This document shows, in pieces, positions 8,273 through 17,554 of a stretch of DNA of 64,000 nt. Origin of the DNA: Simiduia litorea (GTDB lineage Bacteria; Pseudomonadota; Gammaproteobacteria; Pseudomonadales; Cellvibrionaceae); contig NZ_AP031497.1 in NCBI RefSeq assembly GCF_042853465.1, positions 1,612,001 through 1,676,000 on the forward strand, written 5' to 3'. Numbering within the stretch: position 1 is the first letter of the stretch; each line of letters begins with the position of its first letter. Under the pieces are notes generated by a model. It saw nothing but the letters and a program-made list of their open reading frames with translations, searched no databases and was not told where the DNA came from. A program made the position numbers and the translations under genes.

Positions 8273-9946
8273 TTAGCGCGCAACCGTTTCTTGCGTGGTT
8301 TTTTGTGCGCTGGTTGAGGGCCAGTTCAAGCGGATGTCCCAGCCTCTAACGCGGTGTTCAGCATTGAGTGGTGCTATGCTTTCATCCACGGTTTTTAATA
8401 CATTTTCGGCCGGTAGCCAGTTAGCATCGCGACCAAAGATAAAGCGTTGGGTGCGCACCAAATGGGTGTAGGCTTTATTGAGTTGCAACGCTCTTTCCGG
8501 TGACGGCGTGATCAATTGATAAACGTCGGCCTGTTTAATCTCGGCGAGTTTTAACGACCCATCGGCGTTGAACCAACGCGCCTGCATTTCTTGGTTCTGA
8601 CGGAACTCATCGCCGCCACCGACGCGCTTTAAGTAGTCGAGAATTTCCGGTTGATCTGAATTGAGATTGGGCGCGTCCGGCATACCTTTTAAATCTATGT
8701 AGCCCCAGCCTTCGCGACCGGTAACTTTTCGCCCAAAGGCAAAGGTTTGGTCGATGGTGCTGCCAATGGCTGAGTGGCAGCCCATGCACGCCATGGTTTC
8801 TTCAGTGGTTTGTGGTCTCAGTGAACCCTGTGCATCTTCAATAAAACCGGTGAGCATCCAACCAAAGTTGTTGTCCATACCTTGGTCGCGGTGATTGACA
8901 AAATAGGGTAGCTCTTCATCGACTTTTTCTTTGCGTTCGCGCCGGTAACGATTATCGATTTCCGATTCGCTTAAACTGCGAATTTTTTTCATGTAGCGCA
9001 ACTCTTTCATGCGCGTTGATGGGCCAATATCGCCGGCCTCGGACACGCCTACATAGCGAACGCTATGTAAAAATTCGGTGCCAAGGGGGTATTGCTGGGG
9101 TGTTACGGCTTGATCTTTGGCGTCGCCAAAGTAATAGCCTTGATAAACTAACTGATCTACGGCTGTGTCAAATTTTTTGTCGCCATTGATATCAATCTGA
9201 TAGTGCACTTCGTTGAAAGGCGGGACGCTGATTGTATCAAGCGACTGGATGCTCATTTCAAGGAGTGATAAATTCAACCAGTAAATACTTGGGTCGTCGT
9301 GACCATCGTGCTGATAGAAGGCAGCTGGCAGGCGTATGATCACATCATCTGTCGAACCGTTCGTGGGCCAAAAGGTGCTTGGGAAAGGTTTGTAATTAAA
9401 GGCGACCCAATGGCTGCCATCTTTCGCCAATCCGTTTTCAGAGAAGGCTTGCTGAGGGTTTGCGTAGTGGGCAAGATCGGGTAGATAGCCCTGCCAGTTG
9501 TTTTCTTTTAAATGTTGTCTTAAGGGGTTGTAATTGTCGGTGTTAATGTAATCTAGAATGGCGCTATCTGAGATGTTGTTGACGTAGTCTTGGCGATCTT
9601 CAAATAAATTTTGCCACTGATTATTCATGCCAATATCAGAAAAAAGATAGGTGCCTTGCAGGGCAGCATCGTCGAGTTTATTCATGCGATAGGCGGCATG
9701 GGTATCTTTTGTATAGGCTTGATGGCATACGTAGCAAGGGTTGTAGCGCTGCTCTGTTTTGGTATAACACTGTGGCGGAATAGGTGCTTCGCGATTAAAT
9801 AACCGATCGTCTGGCGTGTAGACAAGCTGTTGGCCCACGGCTGGGAAATCCTTAAAAGTATTTTTTTCCCCGCTGGAATTTTCTCCGCAGGCGAACAGCG
9901 TGGTGGCCAACAGACCCAGCGTAAAAGTTCTTGCGACTAACGACAT
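8273..9946 (-). CDS. Diheme c-type cytochrome-like lipoprotein, function unknown
   Basis: Envelope protein of 557 aa with two heme c attachment motifs, CYVCH (residues 71-75) and CMGCH (387-391). I chose the start at 9946 (MSLVARTF) because GAGGG sits upstream and it begins a clean signal peptide ending LFAC (lipid Cys20); an upstream ATG at 9994 would bury the signal. Residues 252-264 (DINGDKKFDTAVD) look like an EF-hand-type calcium loop. The rest matches no family I can name. It is the first gene of the operon with the PhoX-like lipoprotein. A redox role is likely from the hemes, but partner and substrate are unknown. The ccm operon at 32482-37778 would supply heme attachment. Confidence 0.75.
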   Translation of the reverse strand: MSLVARTFTLGLLATTLFACGENSSGEKNTFKDFPAVGQQLVYTPDDRLFNREAPIPPQCYTKTEQRYNPCYVCHQAYTKDTHAAYRMNKLDDAALQGTYLFSDIGMNNQWQNLFEDRQDYVNNISDSAILDYINTDNYNPLRQHLKENNWQGYLPDLAHYANPQQAFSENGLAKDGSHWVAFNYKPFPSTFWPTNGSTDDVIIRLPAAFYQHDGHDDPSIYWLNLSLLEMSIQSLDTISVPPFNEVHYQIDINGDKKFDTAVDQLVYQGYYFGDAKDQAVTPQQYPLGTEFLHSVRYVGVSEAGDIGPSTRMKELRYMKKIRSLSESEIDNRYRRERKEKVDEELPYFVNHRDQGMDNNFGWMLTGFIEDAQGSLRPQTTEETMACMGCHSAIGSTIDQTFAFGRKVTGREGWGYIDLKGMPDAPNLNSDQPEILDYLKRVGGGDEFRQNQEMQARWFNADGSLKLAEIKQADVYQLITPSPERALQLNKAYTHLVRTQRFIFGRDANWLPAENVLKTVDESIAPLNAEHRVRGWDIRLNWPSTSAQKTTQETVAR

Positions 9947-10110
9947 GGTTAACCCTCTATTTGGTGGGGCTAATCTAGAGCAGCTTTGTGTCAAACATTT
10001 GTTGGTTTAATGGCAGTTAGATGACAGTTTTGTGTCTTGATTGATGCCTTTGAGGTAATCTAATTTTTATACGTTTAGTCTGGTTAACGAATAAGAATAA
10101 GGAAGAATTT

Positions 10111-10953
10111 ATGCGGCAATTATTATTAGGTTTATCCATGGGGTTGGGTATTGTTATCACGCAATTTTCCATGGCACAAAGTTTTCGCCTAGTGGATCAG
10201 TCGGAGTTACTTTATTTACACCTAGATTCGGGCTTGGTTGTGGTCGAGTTAAATGGCATTTATGCACCGAATACCGTGGCAAGAATAAAAGCATTAGCGG
10301 GCGCAGGTTTTTACAATGGTAAAATGTTTTATCGGGTTATCGACGGCTTTGTTGCACAAGGTGGCGCCAACGATGAAGCGCCGGATCCCAACTATCCACC
10401 CTTACCAATGGAAGCTAAGCGCATGGTCGCGCCGACAGACGCTATAACCTTGGTGCCATCACCTGATTTGTTTGCCGCCTTTACTGGCTTTAAGCACGGC
10501 TTTGCCGTCGGTCTCGATGCCGACAAAAAACGCAGTTGGTTGCTGCATTGCCCTGGTAGTTTAGGTATGTCGCGGGCGAATGAGCCCGATTCGGCAACAA
10601 CGGATTTTTATATCGTTATCGGGCAGGCGCCGCGCTATTTGGATGGCATTATGACGGTGTTTGGGCGAGTGATTTGGGGCATGGATAAGGTGCAGCAAAT
10701 CATTCGCGCCGATGTAACAGGCTCTGGTATTATCGCAGCCGATAAGCCGCAAACAAAAATACGCTGGGCGGCTGTTGGTGCCGCGCTACCTAAGACTCAG
10801 CAACTGGCGTTGATGGTAGAAGAAACCCAGGGCAAGTTGTTTGAAGAGAAGCTTATCGATCGCCTAGAGCGACCCCAAGCGTTTTTTTATGAAAAGCCTC
10901 CAAGGGTATTGGATGTTTGCCAGATCCCGCTGCGGGTTAAACTAGCGAACTGA
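10111..10953 (+). CDS. Exported cyclophilin-type peptidyl-prolyl isomerase
   Basis: Cyclophilin-fold protein (280 aa) behind a signal peptide (residues 1-22, cut near SMAQ-SF), so it acts in the periplasm on proline-containing chains. Cyclophilin core: FYNGKMFYRVIDGFVAQGG, later GSLGMSRA and TDFYIVIG, then FGRVIWGMDKVQQI. Between the first strands and the GSLGM block is an insert of about 60 residues, and a C-terminal tail of about 60 residues follows the domain, making it longer than PpiA. AAGGAAG lies eight bases before the ATG. Its last 17 bases overlap the end of the convergent permease gene. Confidence 0.88.
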   Translation: MRQLLLGLSMGLGIVITQFSMAQSFRLVDQSELLYLHLDSGLVVVELNGIYAPNTVARIKALAGAGFYNGKMFYRVIDGFVAQGGANDEAPDPNYPPLPMEAKRMVAPTDAITLVPSPDLFAAFTGFKHGFAVGLDADKKRSWLLHCPGSLGMSRANEPDSATTDFYIVIGQAPRYLDGIMTVFGRVIWGMDKVQQIIRADVTGSGIIAADKPQTKIRWAAVGAALPKTQQLALMVEETQGKLFEEKLIDRLERPQAFFYEKPPRVLDVCQIPLRVKLAN

Positions 10954-11719
10954 CCAAGCCAAAGCTGGACACAAACAGCAAGACAATTCCGAGCCAGCGA
11001 TAGAATATGCGCGCGTCGGTTTGCAGCAATTTGTCGTGTAAACGCGATCCGAGTTGGTGGCCTATGGCTGCACAAGGTAACAACCAAATATGTTGCAGGA
11101 GTTGTAAATCGATGCCAGCCCACAGGAAGGCCGCCATTTTAATGCTCACCAGAATAAACCAGAGCGCGAACAGCGTGTTGCGTAATTGCTCGCGCGCCAC
11201 GTGGGTGGCAAACACGGCAACAATTAACGGCGCGCCGATGAGCGATGTACCGCTGACGTAGCCGCCGAGCATGAGTAGCATGACGTCCATCCACGGCTGT
11301 TTACTGACAAAGGGTTTGTTGAAAATATAGCTCAGGGAGTAGAGCAGAACGATGGCGAAAATAATGCCGGTCATAATGTGATTAGGCAGGGCCAGCAGAC
11401 CAAAAACCCCAATCAGTTTTGGAACCAGCATAATCAGGAGTGCTCTACCGAGATAGGGCCAAGCGACGCTTGAGGCGCTGCCCGTATCCACCTGCGCTGC
11501 CTTGCTACTGCGCCCCTGCCAGAGTGTGAGCGCACTAAACACCAAGAGATGTACCGCAATGATCGGTAAGTACACGAGTGGCCGGTTGTCGATCAGCAGT
11601 AAAAACGGCAGCGACAGCACCGCGCCGCCAAAGCCTAAGCCCGAGCGCACGAAACCGCTCCAGATAAATATGAGTGCAATGCCGATATGGGCTAGGGGAC
11701 TTAACTCGGGAAAAAACAT
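10937..11719 (-). CDS. TauE/SafE-family sulfite exporter-type permease
   Basis: Inner-membrane protein of 260 aa made of about eight hydrophobic helices. The GFGGAVLSLPFLLL segment near residue 30 and GGYVSGTSLIGAPLIVAVFA near 150 are the duplicated Gly-rich motifs of the TauE/SafE family, which moves sulfite, sulfoacetate or other small organosulfur anions. Substrate is not readable. It overlaps the 3' end of the cyclophilin gene tail to tail by 17 bases and lies 23 bases downstream of the YlqF gene, so it may be read through from that promoter. Confidence 0.85.
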   Translation of the reverse strand: MFFPELSPLAHIGIALIFIWSGFVRSGLGFGGAVLSLPFLLLIDNRPLVYLPIIAVHLLVFSALTLWQGRSSKAAQVDTGSASSVAWPYLGRALLIMLVPKLIGVFGLLALPNHIMTGIIFAIVLLYSLSYIFNKPFVSKQPWMDVMLLMLGGYVSGTSLIGAPLIVAVFATHVAREQLRNTLFALWFILVSIKMAAFLWAGIDLQLLQHIWLLPCAAIGHQLGSRLHDKLLQTDARIFYRWLGIVLLFVSSFGLVSSLV

Positions 11720-11742
11720 AATTGGCCGACGCTTTTTACAGG

Positions 11743-12681
11743 TTAGGTGTGTCGTTTACCGGCTTTTTTAAGCGCCTTTTGTGCCTCTTTTTCCGCTTCT
11801 AAGGCGGCTTTGCGGGCGCGCTCTGCCGCGATTTCTTCCAGCTCTGCACCAATCACCTCTGGGCTCTCCAACGTAATTCTACCTAGGCGCCCAGCGCGGA
11901 AATCGGAGATGAGAATCTCCCCAGCTTTGTAGAAGTCCACTTGATTGGCTTTCATGCCGCCACGGCGGGTGCAGATGGCGCTTAACAAGCCATGGGTATC
12001 CTTGGGTAGCTGTTTGAGCGAATAGCGCTCTTGCAGGCCGGCGGGGTAATGGGCCATGAGAAATTCGCCCAAGTATTCGCCTAGGTCTTCAAAATCGATG
12101 ACGGTATTTTTAATCGCGCTGGTGGCCGCTAAGCGAAAGCCTGTGTTGTCGTGTTCGAGTTTGGGCCAGAGCATGCCGGGGCTATCAAATAAAATCACAC
12201 CATCGGGCAGGTTAATTTGCTGCTGGGCTTTGGTAACCGCGGGTTCGTTGCCGGTTTTGGTTGCCGGTCGGCCGGCCATGGTGTTGATAAAGGTGGATTT
12301 TCCCACGTTGGGGATGCCCGCCACTAACACATTGATGGTGCGATTTTGCTCGGCTTTGCTGGGCGCTAATTTTCGACACAGCTCCGGTATAAGGCTCTTT
12401 AGCTTACCGGGGAAGCGCAAATCTACCGCCAGCGTACGGGTATTGCTGTCTTGTTCGAAGTGAGCTTGCCAGCGGGTGGTCAGTTCGGGATCGGCTAAAT
12501 CGTCTTTGCTGAGCAGCTTGATGACGGGCTTATCGCCGGCAGCCTCGGCAATGACGGGGTTTTGGCTCGAGTGGGGTAGGCGAGCATCGAGTATCTCTAC
12601 TAATACGTCGATTCTAGGCAGCAGTTCAATCATCTGCTTGCGCGCTTTGTGCATGTGCCCTGGGTACCACTGAATACTCAT
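11743..12681 (-). CDS. rbgA: Ribosome biogenesis GTPase YlqF/RbgA
   Basis: Circularly permuted GTPase (312 aa) that helps late assembly of the large ribosomal subunit. The GTP motifs come in permuted order: G4-like SKDD near residue 57, G1 GIPNVGKS near 122, G3 DSPGM near 167. The opening IQWYPGHMHKARKQ is diagnostic of the YlqF family. The G4 position reads LLSKDDL where NKxD is usual, so the Asn is a Ser. The C-terminal tail is rich in Lys, Ala and Glu. It starts a minus-strand pair with the TauE-like gene. The symbol follows the Bacillus name. Confidence 0.92.
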   Translation of the reverse strand: MSIQWYPGHMHKARKQMIELLPRIDVLVEILDARLPHSSQNPVIAEAAGDKPVIKLLSKDDLADPELTTRWQAHFEQDSNTRTLAVDLRFPGKLKSLIPELCRKLAPSKAEQNRTINVLVAGIPNVGKSTFINTMAGRPATKTGNEPAVTKAQQQINLPDGVILFDSPGMLWPKLEHDNTGFRLAATSAIKNTVIDFEDLGEYLGEFLMAHYPAGLQERYSLKQLPKDTHGLLSAICTRRGGMKANQVDFYKAGEILISDFRAGRLGRITLESPEVIGAELEEIAAERARKAALEAEKEAQKALKKAGKRHT

Positions 12682-12788
12682 GTTTCGGCTCTTTGAGGGT
12701 CGATAGAATTGGCTGGGAATTTTACCGGTAATTTACCCGCAAGGCGAACCAGTGCGACTATACTTTGGAGTCGACCTTGGAGGTGAGA

Positions 12789-13463
12789 GTGCAGTTGGGG
12801 ATTAAACACGGGCTTGCGGTATTGGCCATAGCGGCACTTCCCACCACATGGGTGATGGCACAGGTTAATGACTACGGTGTAACGCCGGCATTGCTTGCTT
12901 GGGTGCAAGGTCAATGGGGTGAAGCAGCTAAGGCGCGGGTAGAAGCCTGGCCTAAGGCTATGCAGGAAACCAATCAACTTCAGCCTGACGAGCTAGAAAA
13001 ATTGATCCGCGCCAATGATTTTTTTAACCAAGTGCGCTGGCTCAGCGATCAGGAGCATTGGGCCAAAGAAGACTATTGGGCCACGCCTATTGAAACCCTT
13101 GCCACCAATGCCGGCGACTGTGAAGACTTCTCCATCGGCAAATATTTCACCTTGCATTACACCCAGCTAGACCCCAATAAATTGCGCATCACTTATGTGA
13201 AGGCTTTGGAATACAACCAAGCGCATATGGTGTTGGCTTATTATCCGAGTCCGAGCGCGGAGCCGCTAATTCTCGATAACATCAATAAAACGATTTTGCC
13301 TGCGTCGCAGCGCACCGATTTATTCCCCATTTATAGTTTTAATGGTGATGGCTTGTGGTTGGCAAAGTCGCGAGATAAAAAATTAACTGGCGATAGTGAA
13401 AAAAGTTTGCCGCAGTGGCGTGAAGTTAACGAGCGCATGCTGCGCGAGGCGGCGATTGAATAA
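12789..13463 (+). CDS. LapG-like transglutaminase-type cysteine protease
   Basis: Periplasmic cysteine protease of the bacterial transglutaminase-like (DUF920) group, 224 aa from a GTG start. I chose 12789 because GGAGG lies six bases upstream and the protein then opens with a signal peptide (cut near VMAQ-VN). Catalytic triad in the family order: Cys111 in NAGDCEDFS, His146 in AHMVLAYY, Asp163 in ILDNI. LapG cleaves large surface adhesins and is controlled by the c-di-GMP receptor LapD; neither LapD nor an adhesin is adjacent here. The next gene on the other strand is a chemoreceptor. Family assignment is firm; the substrate is inferred. Confidence 0.88.
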   Translation: MQLGIKHGLAVLAIAALPTTWVMAQVNDYGVTPALLAWVQGQWGEAAKARVEAWPKAMQETNQLQPDELEKLIRANDFFNQVRWLSDQEHWAKEDYWATPIETLATNAGDCEDFSIGKYFTLHYTQLDPNKLRITYVKALEYNQAHMVLAYYPSPSAEPLILDNINKTILPASQRTDLFPIYSFNGDGLWLAKSRDKKLTGDSEKSLPQWREVNERMLREAAIE

Positions 13464-13495
13464 AAACGTTACGCTTTGATGCTCTAGGCTGGCGA

Positions 13496-13524
13496 AAGCT
13501 GCGTCGGTCGTGCCAACGCAGCTT
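13496..13524. terminator. Hairpin between convergent LapG-like and chemoreceptor genes
   Basis: Nine-base perfect stem (AAGCTGCGT with ACGCAGCTT) and an 11-base loop in the gap between two convergent genes. There is no long T tract on either side, so its role as a terminator is likely but not certain. Confidence 0.45.
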
Positions 13525-13530
13525 GGCTTG

Positions 13531-15156
13531 TTAGACTTTAAAGCGAGCAATTAACGAGGTGAGTTCCGAGGACGTGGCATCGAGCCTGTTGGCAATTTCG
13601 GTCGAGCGACGGGCAGCAGAGTGAGCGTTTTGCGCCAGTTCAGCCATGCCGGTTACATTTCTGCTTATTTCTTCTGAGGCATAACTCTGCTCTTCCGCAG
13701 CCGTCGCAATTTGCGTATTCATATCGCGAATGCGCGACACAGCGTCGGTGATAGCGCGAATCGAATCGCCTGCTTGGCCCGCTAAATCGACGGTTGCATG
13801 GGTTTTGTCTTGTCCATCGCGCATGGCGCGCACCGCCGTGGCGGCGCCACTTTGTACGGTTTCGATGATGGTTTGAATTTCCGCGGTAGACTCTTGCGTG
13901 CGTTGTGCTAGGCCGCGTACTTCATCGGCCACCACGGCAAAGCCTCGACCTTGTTCACCGGCGCGGGCGGCTTCAATGGCTGCGTTAAGTGCCAGTAAGT
14001 TGGTTTGTTCGGCAATGCCTTTTATCACGCCGAGTACCGTGCCAACACTCGAGGTATCTTGCTCAAGCTTATCCATGGCTTGGGCAATTTTTACCACTTC
14101 TTGCGACAGGTTATTAATCGCGCTCATGGTTTGATCCATCACATTAAGCCCCGCTCGCGCATTGGTGTCGGCAGCTTGAGCGGCCTCCGCAGCACCTGCT
14201 GCGTTGCCAGCAACCTCCTGCACAGTCGCGCTCATTTCACTAATGGCGGTCGATACTTGGTCGGTGTAGTGTTCCGTTTTACCCGTGTGTTGCGAGATTT
14301 CGGAGGCTGTCTCATTGATGTTTTCAGACGCAATCGATAATGAATTGGAGGCAGTTTGCACCGCAGAAATAATGGCGACAATTTCAGATCGCATGGTTTC
14401 GAGGTTGCGCGTGAGTTGGCCGATTTCATCGCTACGACTACTCATCAGCGCGTGACTGAAGTCGCCGCGGCCGAAGCGGTTGATGTCTTGCATCATGCCG
14501 TGAATGGGATTGATGATGTTGCTTTTCAGCGTGACCCACAGTGCTATTAAAATGACAGCAGCGCCGGTTAGCAATGAAAACACGGCAATTGTGCTTACCC
14601 GTTCGGCTTGCACATTAAGTTCTATGGAATCTTTTTGTACCAGCTGTGCAATTTGCTCGGAAGCTTGGTCTAACAATCTCGCCGACTCTCGATCAATACC
14701 TTTGACGGCTTCATCACCTACGGTGGGATTGAATTCGCTAAAAACAAAATCTTCGAAGCCTTTGTTGTAGGCGATAAACATAGCCTTGTGGGCATCTCGA
14801 AATTGCTCTACTTGATTGCGAAAGGGACTGCCATTCATGGCTTGTTCAAGCGATTTGGCTTGATCTTGAATCAGTGCTTGTTGGTCTTTAAAGCGCTGCC
14901 AGTATTTTACGCGGTCGGCCTCATTTGTGCCCCGTAAGAGAACGTTCTTCCACTCTTGCACCTGAATTTTAAATTCATAGTTAAGGTTGCTGATGCCGCG
15001 TTCATAGGATACTTGTTGAGCCATGATTGAGCGGTACCCATCGATACTATTGCCCAAGCTCGATACAGTATATTCTGCTACAAGAACCATCACTAATAGA
15101 CCTGCCCCTACCAGCGACATGAGCCTTGTTTGCATACTGCCAGTCAGCCAATTCAT
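13531..15156 (-). CDS. Methyl-accepting chemotaxis protein
   Basis: Chemoreceptor of 541 aa. Transmembrane helix at about residues 11-31, periplasmic helical sensor of about 155 residues (four-helix-bundle type, with no PAS or Cache motif seen), second membrane helix near 190-210, HAMP linker to about 265, then the long coiled-coil signalling domain with the conserved hairpin tip (EQTNLLALNAAIEAARAGE, about 386-404, then GFAVVADEVR). It would relay a signal to CheA/CheW. No che genes are in the window. It is monocistronic: a bidirectional terminator separates its promoter side from sucD. Confidence 0.93.
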   Translation of the reverse strand: MNWLTGSMQTRLMSLVGAGLLVMVLVAEYTVSSLGNSIDGYRSIMAQQVSYERGISNLNYEFKIQVQEWKNVLLRGTNEADRVKYWQRFKDQQALIQDQAKSLEQAMNGSPFRNQVEQFRDAHKAMFIAYNKGFEDFVFSEFNPTVGDEAVKGIDRESARLLDQASEQIAQLVQKDSIELNVQAERVSTIAVFSLLTGAAVILIALWVTLKSNIINPIHGMMQDINRFGRGDFSHALMSSRSDEIGQLTRNLETMRSEIVAIISAVQTASNSLSIASENINETASEISQHTGKTEHYTDQVSTAISEMSATVQEVAGNAAGAAEAAQAADTNARAGLNVMDQTMSAINNLSQEVVKIAQAMDKLEQDTSSVGTVLGVIKGIAEQTNLLALNAAIEAARAGEQGRGFAVVADEVRGLAQRTQESTAEIQTIIETVQSGAATAVRAMRDGQDKTHATVDLAGQAGDSIRAITDAVSRIRDMNTQIATAAEEQSYASEEISRNVTGMAELAQNAHSAARRSTEIANRLDATSSELTSLIARFKV

Positions 15157-15312
15157 GGTTTCTCCACTGCTTTGAAATGTTCTAAAAAAATACTTTTAAA
15201 TAGTCGAAACAACTATAGAAGCTGTCTAGCCTCCGTAAGTATATGCAAGATATCGGCAGCTGCTGAAAAACTTAAAGGTAAGAGGGGGGATTCAGGGGTT
15301 GATAAGGAAAAT

Positions 15313-15340
15313 AAAAAGGGCCGCAGAAGCGGCCCTTTTT
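15313..15340. terminator. Terminator after sucD (bidirectional shape)
   Basis: Twelve-base perfect stem (AAAAAGGGCCGC with GCGGCCCTTTTT) and a four-base AGAA loop. It gives a T run on both strands. On the minus strand it ends the long TCA operon 25 bases after the sucD stop. Confidence 0.92.
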
Positions 15341-15365
15341 ATGAAAGATTTGTGACAGTGGAGAA

Positions 15366-16238
15366 TTACCAGCCCGTCAATTCTTTCAGCGCTGCACCGA
15401 TGTCGGCCAAACTGCGAACAGTTTTAACGCCTGCATCTTCAAGGGCTGCGAACTTCTCGTCAGCGGTGCCTTTACCGCCCGCGATGATGGCGCCGGCGTG
15501 GCCCATGCGCTTACCGGCAGGTGCAGTAACACCGGCAATGTAAGATACAACAGGCTTAGTCACGTTAGCTTTGATGAACGCTGCCGCTTCTTCTTCAGCA
15601 GAGCCACCAATTTCGCCGATCATAACGATAGCTTCGGTTTTTGGATCGTCTTGGAACAACTTCAAAATGTCGATGAAGTTAGAGCCAGGAATTGGATCGC
15701 CACCAATACCTACACAAGTAGATTGGCCGAAACCGTAGTCTGTCGTTTGCTTAACAGCTTCATAGGTCAGGGTGCCTGAACGCGACACGATACCTACTTT
15801 ACCTGGCAAGTGAATGTGACCAGGCATGATGCCGATCTTACATTCGCCTGGGGTGATAACGCCTGGGCAGTTCGGGCCGATTAAGGTAACACCTAGCTCG
15901 TCCACTTTAACCTTGGCATCCAGCATATCTAAGGTTGGAATACCTTCGGTGATGCACACGATCAATTTAATACCGGCGTTAGCCGCTTCTAGGATGGAAT
16001 CCTTACAGAAAGCTGCTGGTACGTAGATTACCGAGGCTTCAGCGCCTGTGGCTTCTACGGCTTCGCGCACGGTGTTGAACACGGGCAGGCCTAAATGCGT
16101 TTGACCGCCTTTACCAGGCGTTACACCGCCAACCATTTTGGTGCCGTAAGCAATGGCCTGTTCAGAGTGGAAAGTACCCTGTGCGCCAGTGAAGCCTTGA
16201 CAAATAACCTTGGTATTTTTGTTAATTAAAACGCTCAT
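15366..16238 (-). CDS. sucD: Succinyl-CoA synthetase alpha subunit
   Basis: Alpha subunit (290 aa) of the ATP-forming succinyl-CoA ligase, which converts succinyl-CoA to succinate with substrate-level phosphorylation. N-terminal CoA-binding fold (VICQGFTGAQGTFHSEQAI), then GPNCPGVITPGECKIGIMP, and the phosphorylated His247 in GKRMGHAGAIIAGGKG. The length is that of the E. coli subunit. Start and the sucC stop overlap by one base (TAATG), so translation is coupled. It is the last gene of the sdh-suc block. Confidence 0.98.
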   Translation of the reverse strand: MSVLINKNTKVICQGFTGAQGTFHSEQAIAYGTKMVGGVTPGKGGQTHLGLPVFNTVREAVEATGAEASVIYVPAAFCKDSILEAANAGIKLIVCITEGIPTLDMLDAKVKVDELGVTLIGPNCPGVITPGECKIGIMPGHIHLPGKVGIVSRSGTLTYEAVKQTTDYGFGQSTCVGIGGDPIPGSNFIDILKLFQDDPKTEAIVMIGEIGGSAEEEAAAFIKANVTKPVVSYIAGVTAPAGKRMGHAGAIIAGGKGTADEKFAALEDAGVKTVRSLADIGAALKELTGW

Positions 16239-17404
16239 TATTTGCCTCCCGCTGCTTTAACAACTTGTTGTGCAGCATCGGTTAAGCTGGTGGCGGCGAT
16301 GATGTTCAAACCGCTTTCGCTCAGTACCTTAGCACCCAGTTCTGCGTTGTTACCTTCTAGGCGAACAACAACGGGTACCTTAACGCCCACTTCTTTAACT
16401 GCGCCGATAACGCCTTCTGCAATCATGTCACAGCGAACGATGCCGCCGAAAATGTTGATCAGAACCGCTTCTACAGCATCGTCAGATAAAATAATCTTGA
16501 ATGCTTCGATAACGCGCTCTTTGGTTGCGCCGCCGCCAACGTCTAGGAAGTTAGCAGGCTTGCCGCCGTGCAGCTTAACGATGTCCATGGTGCCCATCGC
16601 TAGGCCCGCGCCGTTAACCATACAGCCGATGTTGCCTTCGAGTGCAACGTAGTTAAGTTCCCACTTGGCCGCATTAGCTTCGCGCGCATCTTCCTGTGAA
16701 GGATCGTGCATGGCTTTGATTTTTGGCTGGCGGTACAGGGCGTTGCCGTCGATGTTGATCTTGCCATCTAAGCAGTGCAGGTTGCCTTCTTCGGTAATAA
16801 CCAGTGGGTTAATTTCCAACAGGGCGAAATCGAAGTCTTGGAACATTTTGGCAAGGCCCAAGAAAATCTTGGTGAATTGCTTAATTTGTGCCGCGTTTAA
16901 GCCCAACTGGAAAGCTAAATCGCGCGCTTGGTAGGGCTGAGCGCCTACTAAGGGATCGATAACGGCTTTCAGAATTTTTTCTGGGGTTTCTTCGGCTACT
17001 TTTTCAATTTCCACGCCGCCTTCAGTAGAGGCCATGAAAACGATGCGACGGCTTGAACGGTCTACTACCGCGCCTAGGTACAGCTCTTGCGCGATGTCGG
17101 TGCAAGACTCAACCAGAATGCATGAAACGGGCTGGCCCTTTTCATCTGTTTGGTAGGTTACTAGGTTGTTGCCCAGCCATTTTTTCGCGAAATCTTCGAT
17201 TTCTTGCTTGCTAGAAACCAACTTAACGCCGCCCGCTTTACCGCGGCCACCAGCGTGAACCTGTGCTTTAACTACCCACTTGTCGCCACCGATTTCGGCG
17301 GCGGCTGCTACAGCCTCGGCAGGTGTAGTTGCTGCTACACCCTTGGATACCGGGAGACCGTATTCGGCAAATAGTTGCTTTGCCTGATACTCATGCAAAT
17401 TCAT
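16238..17404 (-). CDS. sucC: Succinyl-CoA synthetase beta subunit
   Basis: Beta subunit (388 aa) carrying the ATP-grasp nucleotide site. The opening MNLHEYQAKQLFAEYGLPV, KAQVHAGGRGKAGGVKLV near 45-65, LEINPLVIT near 200, and GGIVRCDMIAEGV near 320 are all standard. It pairs with SucD in a heterotetramer in the cytosol. It is separated from lpd by 150 bases holding a small hairpin (around 17530-17548 and the GAGCCC-TTCG-GGGTTT element beside it), which may modulate read-through, but no strong terminator is seen. Confidence 0.98.
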   Translation of the reverse strand: MNLHEYQAKQLFAEYGLPVSKGVAATTPAEAVAAAAEIGGDKWVVKAQVHAGGRGKAGGVKLVSSKQEIEDFAKKWLGNNLVTYQTDEKGQPVSCILVESCTDIAQELYLGAVVDRSSRRIVFMASTEGGVEIEKVAEETPEKILKAVIDPLVGAQPYQARDLAFQLGLNAAQIKQFTKIFLGLAKMFQDFDFALLEINPLVITEEGNLHCLDGKINIDGNALYRQPKIKAMHDPSQEDAREANAAKWELNYVALEGNIGCMVNGAGLAMGTMDIVKLHGGKPANFLDVGGGATKERVIEAFKIILSDDAVEAVLINIFGGIVRCDMIAEGVIGAVKEVGVKVPVVVRLEGNNAELGAKVLSESGLNIIAATSLTDAAQQVVKAAGGK

Positions 17405-17554
17405 GATGTCATTCCACTTTGTGCGATTGCTTTATGTTGCAGACCTTCGCCTACAGATGTTCATAACCACAATACGCTGTACCTGTGATGGCCAACTCGC
17501 TAGGCAAGTTAGCCCCCTTTAAAACCCCGAAGGGCTCAATACGCCGTATTGTTA

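Noticed and set aside
9947..9994. Upstream ATG for the diheme lipoprotein
   Set aside because: It would place 16 polar residues before the signal peptide; the ATG at 9946 has the better ribosome site.
17405..17554. Strong terminator between lpd and sucC
   Set aside because: Only a small CAATAC/GTATTG hairpin and a weak wobble-rich stem with four T residues are present; not enough to call a terminator.
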